Assembly: GCF_007744675.1 (NCBI RefSeq)
Contig: NZ_CP036269.1
Location: forward strand, 2,340,046-2,395,045
Reading direction: 5' to 3'
Source: Gimesia alba
GTDB lineage: Bacteria; Planctomycetota; Planctomycetia; Planctomycetales; Planctomycetaceae
DNA: 55,000 bases
Under the pieces are notes generated by a model. It saw only the letters and a list, made by a program, of their open reading frames with translations. It was not told the origin of the DNA and made no database searches. This document shows, in pieces, positions 54,396 to 55,000 of this stretch; positions within the stretch are counted from its first letter, which is position 1, and each line of letters starts with the position of its first letter. Made by a program: the position numbers and the translations under genes.

Positions 54396-55000
54396 GGCTA
54401 AGCTACTAAGGGCGTATGGGGGATGTCTTGGCATCAGATGGCGATGAAGGGCGTGGAAGACTGCGATAATCTTGGGGAAGTTGTCAAACGAGCGTTGATC
54501 CCGAGGTTCCTGAATTATCATATGCTGAATACATAGGCATATGAGGCACACGCGGTGAACTGAAACATCTCAGTAACCGCAGGAAAGGAAAGCAACAGCG
54601 ACTTCGTAAGTAGCGGCGAGCGAAAGCGAATCTAGCCTAAACCGTCTTGCTTCGGCACGGCGGGGTTGTGGGGCTTGTCATTGTGGAGTTACAAAACTGT
54701 TTGTTAGAAGAATTCGTTGGAAAGCGAAACCATAGAGGGTGACAGTCCCGTATTCGAAAGTGAACAGACTTCCGACAAGTACCCGAGTAGGTCCGGCCAC
54801 GTGGAATCCGGATTGAATCTGGGAGGTCCATCTCCTAAGGCTAAGTATTCTCTGATGACCGATAGTGAAAAGTAGGGTGACCGAAAGATGAAAAGAACCC
54901 CTGTTAGGGGAGGGAAAGAACCTGAAACCATACGCTTACAAGCTGTCGGAGCACGATTATCTTCGGATACGTGTGACGGCGTGCCTTTTGCATAATGATC
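54396..55000 (+). rRNA. 23S rRNA, 5' part (runs off the window)
   Basis: From about 54396 the sequence matches bacterial 23S rRNA: GGCTAAGCTACTAAGGGCG, then GATGTCTTGGCATCAGATGG and CGATGAAGGGCGTGG. Later come the conserved AGTAACCGCAGGAAAGGAAA and GTAGCGGCGAGCGAA segments and CAGTCCCGT. The 5' end is set by comparison with E. coli and may be off by a few bases. The gene continues beyond 55000. No 16S gene precedes the two tRNAs. Confidence 0.97.

Overview
The window looks like a piece of a planctomycete chromosome, most likely Gimesia or a close relative (inference from gene content). The supporting signs are a formylglycine-type sulfatase, a sialate esterase, a YdjC deacetylase, several secreted proteins of planctomycete type, and a tRNA-Ile/tRNA-Ala/23S rRNA cluster with no 16S gene in front of it.

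Region 1 (1 to about 16.4 kb) is accessory DNA. It opens with the 3' end of an unidentified gene and a replication-relaxation gene. A run of small genes follows, separated by strong hairpins and intrinsic terminators, then an excisionase-like gene and a tyrosine integrase: the recombination end of an integrative or conjugative element. Inside this run, two copies of a roughly 110-nt sequence (2429-2536 and 3693-3803) share two short helices with compensatory base changes. Each copy ends in its own terminator, so they are a good candidate for an undescribed small RNA family. Next come an IS5-type insertion sequence with a slippery A7 site, a decayed acyl carrier protein fragment, an IS91-type element carrying a tyrosine recombinase, an orphan gene, and a 1738-residue STAND NTPase with a nuclease-like N-terminus that resembles Avs-type antiphage proteins. 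A tRNA-Arg gene whose 3' end faces this block marks the probable border with core DNA.

Region 2 (16.5-53.3 kb) is ordinary chromosome. It holds secreted beta-helix, hydrolase, beta-lactamase-fold and glycerophosphodiesterase genes; a DUF6159-like membrane protein; a prenyltransferase-fold protein with a CxxCH motif; an FAD monooxygenase; an mprF-glgX pair that overlaps by 17 nt; a glycine-rich secreted protein; a sulfatase; a D-carbamoylase-like amidase; a PDZ protein; and a YqcC family protein. It continues with a three-gene cluster (RimK-associated aspartyl protease, RimK with a C-terminal RCK_C domain, succinylglutamate desuccinylase family), a GNAT/nitrilase fusion, CorA, a sialate O-acetylesterase, a YdjC deacetylase, a propeller/esterase fusion, and two small secreted cysteine-rich proteins. 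One hydrolase gene has an in-frame stop that removes its catalytic histidine. Two adjacent MITE-like inverted repeats lie at 46.9-47.4 kb.

Region 3 (53.5-55 kb) is tRNA-Ile(GAT), tRNA-Ala(TGC) and the 5' part of 23S rRNA. The gene before the tRNAs is protein-coding, so the 16S gene is unlinked here.
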